From Parafrankia discariae (GTDB taxonomy: Bacteria; Actinomycetota; Actinomycetes; Frankiales; Frankiaceae), in contig NZ_KB891216.1 of assembly GCF_000373365.1 (NCBI RefSeq), forward strand, positions 1-64,000: 64,000 bases of DNA, in the 5' to 3' direction. Positions 60,633 through 64,000 of the stretch are shown here, one piece after another; positions within the stretch are counted from its first letter, which is position 1, and each line of letters starts with the position of its first letter. The notes under the pieces were generated by a model. The model was not told where the DNA came from. It searched no databases and was given only the letters and a program-made list of their open reading frames with translations. The position numbers and the translations under genes are program-made.

Positions 60633-63248
60633 CTACTCGGCCGCGCCGGCGCCGTGGGCCGGGTGGCGGGCGGAGTGGGCATCGAGGTGGCGGCGGGTGA
60701 AGACCCAGCTGATCTCCAGTACGACGCCGCCGGCCAGGGCGACCGCCGCCCCCGTCCACGGGCCGGTGGTGCCGACGAGCGAGAGCTGGAAGAACTCCTG
60801 CCCGTACGGGACGGCCAGCACGACCGCGAACGCGACCGCCATCGTCGCGACGAGCAGGATCCGCCACCAGGTGTAGGGCCGGGCGACGATCGCCAGTGCC
60901 CACAGGGCGACGAGGAACAGGGTGAGCGTCGCCATCGACGTCTCGGCGTCGAGATCGCCGTCGTAGATCGAGCGGGCCAGGAAGTAGGAGGCCAGGGTCG
61001 CGGCGGCGGCGAGCACCCCGGCCGGCAGCGCGAAGCGCAGGACCCGGCCGACGAAGTCGGGGCGGGCCCGTTCGGCGTTCGGGGCCAGGGCCAGGAAGAA
61101 GGCGGGGATCCCGATCGTCAGGGAGCCGATCAGGGTCAGGTGGCGGGGCAGGAACGGGTAGGGCACCTGGGTGATCACCACGACGATGGCGAGCAGCACC
61201 GAGTAGACCGTCTTGGTCAGGAACAGGTTCGCGACCCGCTCGATGTTGCCGATCACCCGCCGCCCCTCGCCGACCACCGAGGGCAGGGTGGCGAAGCTGT
61301 TGTTCAGCAGAACGATCTGGGCGACCGCCCGGGTGGCCTGGCTCCCGGAGCCCATCGAGACGCCGATGTCGGCGTCCTTGAGGGCGAGCACGTCGTTGAC
61401 GCCGTCGCCGGTCATCGCGACGGCGTGCCCGCGGGACTGCAGGGCGGCGACCATCTCGCGCTTCTGCCGCGGGGTGACCCGCCCGAAGACCGAATTCGCC
61501 TCCAGGACGTCGGCGAGGGCCTCCGGGTCGGTGGGGAGTGTGCGGGCGTCCACCGGGGTCTCGGCCCCGGGCAGGCCGAGGGTGCGGGCGACGGCGCCGA
61601 CCGACAGGGCGTTGTCTCCGGAGATGATCTTGGCGGCGACCCCCTGGTCGGCGAAGTAGCGCAGGGTGTCCGCGGCGTCGGCGCGCAGCCGCTGCGCGAT
61701 GACGACCAGGGCGACCGGGGTGGTCAGCCCGGGGACCTCGGCGGGGGCGGCCACGGCCTCGGCGAGGGTCGCGCCGTAGGTGGCGAGGAGCAGGACACGC
61801 AGGCCCCGCTCGCCGAACCGGTCGGCCTCGACGAGCGCCGGGTGGCTCTCCGGGAGGAGCACGTCCGGTGCGCCGAGCAGCCAGGTGGCCGCCGGGCCGG
61901 TCGGGTCGGCCGGGCCGGTGATCTCGGCGCCGCTCCACTTGCGTGCCGAGGAGAACGGCATGTCGGCCCGGATGGTCCAGCCGGCGGGCGCCGGCCAGGC
62001 GTCGATGATCGCCTGCATGCTGGGGTTGGGACGTCTGTCCGCGGCACCGAGGGTGCCGAGCACCGCCTCGGCGGTCGCCCGGCTCCCGCCGGTCCCGGTG
62101 CCGGCACCGAGCAGGCGCAGTTCGACGACGTCCATCGCGGCTTCGGTGAGGGTGCCGGTCTTGTCCAGGCAGACGACGTCGACCCGGGCCAGCCCCTCGA
62201 TGGCCGGCAGTTCCTGGACGAGGCACTCGCGGCGGCCGAGCCGGACCACGCCGACCGCGAAGGCCACCGAGGTGAGCAGGACCAGGCCCTCGGGCACCAT
62301 CGGGACGAGGCCGGCGACCATCCGGCGGACGCCCTCCGGCAGGTCGTCGTCGTTCACCAGGATCTGGCTGATGATCAGCGCCACCCCGGCCGGGATGATC
62401 ATCCAGGTGACGACCCGCAGGATGGTGTTGATGCCGTTGCGGAGCTGGGAGTGGACCAGGGTGAAGCGGCTCGCCTCCTCGGCGAGCTGGGCGGCGTAGG
62501 CGGCCCGGCCGACGCGGTTCGCGCGGAACGCGCCGGAGCCGGCGACCACGAAGCTGCCCGACATGACCGTGTCGCCGGGACGTTTGTGCATCGGGTCGGC
62601 CTCGCCGGTGAGCAGCGACTCGTCGACCTCGAGGTTCTCCGCCTCGAGGACGAGACCGTCCACGACGATCTTGTCGCCCGAGCCGAGCTCGACGACGTCG
62701 TCGAGAACGATCTCGGACGCCGCCAGCTCGGCGGCGACACCGTCGCGCCGGACCACGGGACGGGCCTCGCCGACGACGGCGAGCCGGTCGAGGGTCCGCT
62801 TGGCGCGGATCTCCTGGATGACGCCGATCAGGGTGTTGGCGATGATCACACCGCCGAACAGGGCGTCCTGGACCGGGCCGACGATCACGATGAGGGCGAA
62901 GAGCACGCCGATGATCGCGTTGATCCGGGTGAGGACGTTCGCCTGGACGATCTCGCCGACCGAGCGGCTGGAGCGGACCGGGACGTCGTTCACCCGGCCG
63001 TCGGCGACCCGCTCCGCGACCTCGGCGGTGCTCAGGCCTTGCGCGTCGGCACCGAGGTCCGCGACGGGGGCCGGCTCCGGGTCGGGGGCCGGCTCCGGGT
63101 CGGGGGCCGGCTCCGGGTCGGGGGCCGGCTCCGGGTCGGGGGCCGGCTCCGGGTCGGGGGCCGGCTCCGGGTCGGTCGCCGTGCGGGGCCGGCCCCGAGG
63201 GTCGTCCTGGTCGGTGGACGCGGACGTCGCGACCGGTGGCCGGTCCAT
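60633..63248 (-). CDS. P-type cation ATPase, CtpE-like
   Basis: 871 residues. The N-terminal tail has six DPEPAP repeats, then the cytosolic and TM domains: 'VDESLLTGEADP' (TGE-type loop), 'VPMVPEGLVLLTS', phosphorylation motif 'DKTGTLTE', 'KIISGDNALSVGAVARTLG' and 'VAMTGDGVNDVLALKDADIGVSMGSG'. 'MVPEGL' and the overall length match the mycobacterial CtpE type, reported as a Ca2+ transporter. ATG 63248 is preferred over GTG 63254; GGGAG lies 9 bases before the ATG. Minus strand, followed by the convergent ClpP-like gene. Confidence 0.87.
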   Translation of the reverse strand: MDRPPVATSASTDQDDPRGRPRTATDPEPAPDPEPAPDPEPAPDPEPAPDPEPAPDPEPAPVADLGADAQGLSTAEVAERVADGRVNDVPVRSSRSVGEIVQANVLTRINAIIGVLFALIVIVGPVQDALFGGVIIANTLIGVIQEIRAKRTLDRLAVVGEARPVVRRDGVAAELAASEIVLDDVVELGSGDKIVVDGLVLEAENLEVDESLLTGEADPMHKRPGDTVMSGSFVVAGSGAFRANRVGRAAYAAQLAEEASRFTLVHSQLRNGINTILRVVTWMIIPAGVALIISQILVNDDDLPEGVRRMVAGLVPMVPEGLVLLTSVAFAVGVVRLGRRECLVQELPAIEGLARVDVVCLDKTGTLTEAAMDVVELRLLGAGTGTGGSRATAEAVLGTLGAADRRPNPSMQAIIDAWPAPAGWTIRADMPFSSARKWSGAEITGPADPTGPAATWLLGAPDVLLPESHPALVEADRFGERGLRVLLLATYGATLAEAVAAPAEVPGLTTPVALVVIAQRLRADAADTLRYFADQGVAAKIISGDNALSVGAVARTLGLPGAETPVDARTLPTDPEALADVLEANSVFGRVTPRQKREMVAALQSRGHAVAMTGDGVNDVLALKDADIGVSMGSGSQATRAVAQIVLLNNSFATLPSVVGEGRRVIGNIERVANLFLTKTVYSVLLAIVVVITQVPYPFLPRHLTLIGSLTIGIPAFFLALAPNAERARPDFVGRVLRFALPAGVLAAAATLASYFLARSIYDGDLDAETSMATLTLFLVALWALAIVARPYTWWRILLVATMAVAFAVVLAVPYGQEFFQLSLVGTTGPWTGAAVALAGGVVLEISWVFTRRHLDAHSARHPAHGAGAAE
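63066..63173. repeat. Six copies of an 18-bp repeat in the ATPase N-terminus
   Basis: GGGGGCCGGCTCCGGGTC is repeated at 63066, 63084, 63102, 63120, 63138 and 63156 without spacers. On the coding strand it gives Asp-Pro-Glu-Pro-Ala-Pro six times. The copies are identical, so expansion is recent or maintained by gene conversion. Confidence 0.9.
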
Positions 63249-63356
63249 CGTCACTCACTCCCGTTCGTCGGTCCTCGCAGCCCTGGTGTCCCCCGCGCGC
63301 CAACGGTATTTGACACCCCACCCGCCGACAGTCCGGGCCTCCCGGCCCTGGGCGGC

Positions 63357-64000
63357 TCAGGCCGGAATCGCCGGGACCCTGCCGCCGAGCACGAGCGCGA
63401 GCAGCAGCAGCCCGAGGCCGATCCGGTACACGACGAACGGCGCGAAGCCGTGCGCGGAGACGTACCGGAGGAACCAGGCGATCGCCGCGTACCCGACGAC
63501 GAACGCCACCACGCTCGCGCCGGCCAGCGGGCCCCAGGCCGGCGCGACCGCCCGCTCACCGGCCTGCGCGGTCTCGCCGATCTCGCCGGTCGCGCTGGTC
63601 GCGGCGTGCGGCCGGACCTCGCGGTAAAGGCGGTGGAGCCCGAAGGTTCCCGACACCAGGACGGCCGGAACGGCCAGCAGGAACGAGTACCGCGCGGCCG
63701 CCTCCCGGGAGTAGCGCAGCAGCAGGCCGCCACCGATGGTCGCCCCGGAGCGGGACACCCCCGGCACCAGCGCGGCGGCCTGCGCGAGCCCGATCAGCAG
63801 CCCGTCCCGCACCGACAGGTCCGTCAGCGGCCGGCCGCCGCGCGCCGCGCGGCGGGCCGTCAGGGTGTCGGCGGCGCCGAGCAGCGCGCCGACCCCGGCC
63901 AGCGCGCCCGCGGTCAGCCGCAGATCACGGAACCGGCCCTTGATGACGTCTTCGAAGACGTAGCCGACGGCTCCGATCGGCACGGTCCCGAACATGACCA
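63357..64000 (-). CDS. uppP: Undecaprenyl-diphosphate phosphatase UppP, C-terminal part
   Basis: At least 214 residues are seen; the N-terminus lies beyond the right edge. Motif 'ALVPGVSRSGATI' is the conserved UppP/BacA signature with the Arg-Ser pair, and 'SRYSFLLAVPAVL'-like sequence follows ('ARYSFLLAVPAVL'). About six TM segments are visible. It recycles the carrier lipid for peptidoglycan synthesis and gives bacitracin resistance. It extends past the right edge of the window; the visible Met at 63995 is internal. Confidence 0.9.
   Translation of the reverse strand, partial: VMFGTVPIGAVGYVFEDVIKGRFRDLRLTAGALAGVGALLGAADTLTARRAARGGRPLTDLSVRDGLLIGLAQAAALVPGVSRSGATIGGGLLLRYSREAAARYSFLLAVPAVLVSGTFGLHRLYREVRPHAATSATGEIGETAQAGERAVAPAWGPLAGASVVAFVVGYAAIAWFLRYVSAHGFAPFVVYRIGLGLLLLALVLGGRVPAIPA

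Noticed and set aside
63066-63173. Possible CRISPR-like repeats
   Set aside because: 18-bp units are contiguous without spacers and encode a regular peptide in frame, so it is a coding tandem repeat. No CRISPR array was found anywhere in the window.
60418-63321. 967-aa minus-strand ORF covering the P-type ATPase
   Set aside because: Arg/Gly/Pro-rich low-complexity shadow frame of the ATPase gene; the ATPase frame has all family motifs.

Overview
The window is high-GC actinobacterial DNA (third codon positions almost all G/C, many GTG starts, ATGA/GTGA overlaps). The gene content fits a filamentous soil actinomycete, Frankia-like as a best guess: an actinobacterial [NiFe] hydrogenase locus, sulfonate/sulfoxide scavenging genes, a c-di-AMP riboswitch ahead of an Rpf/lysozyme-like wall hydrolase, and a CopD-CtaG fusion. 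The genus is inferred from content, not from a marker gene.

Left edge (1-1313): the end of an IS630-type transposase lies inside the remains of a large serine recombinase, whose last codons run into the 3' end of a tRNA-Leu(GAG). This looks like the border of an old integrated element. Next come an MFS efflux pump, a TauD-type dioxygenase and an unusual SDR (minus strand).

6.2-19.7 kb is a candidate organosulfur island. Plus strand: an SsuD-like flavin monooxygenase, a peroxiredoxin-like protein, an acyl-CoA-dehydrogenase-fold flavoenzyme and a class II aldolase. Minus strand: a lipoprotein substrate-binding protein, two permeases, two ATPases, a second SsuD-like enzyme and a BisC-type molybdoenzyme, mostly overlapping by 4 nt. 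A Crp-type palindrome lies in the 1.1-kb region between the SDR operon and the first monooxygenase.

20.5-35.7 kb is mixed: glyA, a c-di-AMP riboswitch with a secreted lysozyme-like protein, methylmalonyl-CoA epimerase, an LppP/LprE-like lipoprotein, a DUF5134-like membrane protein with a small Cys-rich partner, an intact NarL-type regulator divergent from a degenerate kinase/regulator pair, an ALDH, an enoyl-CoA hydratase, an orphan E1-alpha, and a sirtuin followed by a GNAT-hydrolase fusion.

35.8-49.4 kb is one hydrogenase system: HypC-like protein, small and large subunits of a group 1h (high-affinity, actinobacterial) [NiFe] hydrogenase, NifU-like protein, DUF5947-like, DUF6084-like, a 464-aa unknown, maturation protease, an unannotated 33-aa peptide, HypC, HypD, HypE, HypA and HypB, with HypF convergent. 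HypF carries a one-base frameshift in its acylphosphatase domain.

49.4-64 kb: a BrkB-like membrane domain fused to a nitroreductase, an NDH-2-like dehydrogenase divergent from a BpsA-type aminopropyltransferase, an LLM oxidoreductase, CopC and CopD-CtaG, a ClpP-fold protein lacking catalytic Ser and His and fused to a Cys-rich N-terminal half, a CtpE-like P-type ATPase, and the C-terminal part of UppP. The most novel-looking items are the ClpP-like pseudoprotease fusion, the conserved but unexplained hydrogenase accessory genes with their 33-aa peptide, and the degenerate two-component pair.
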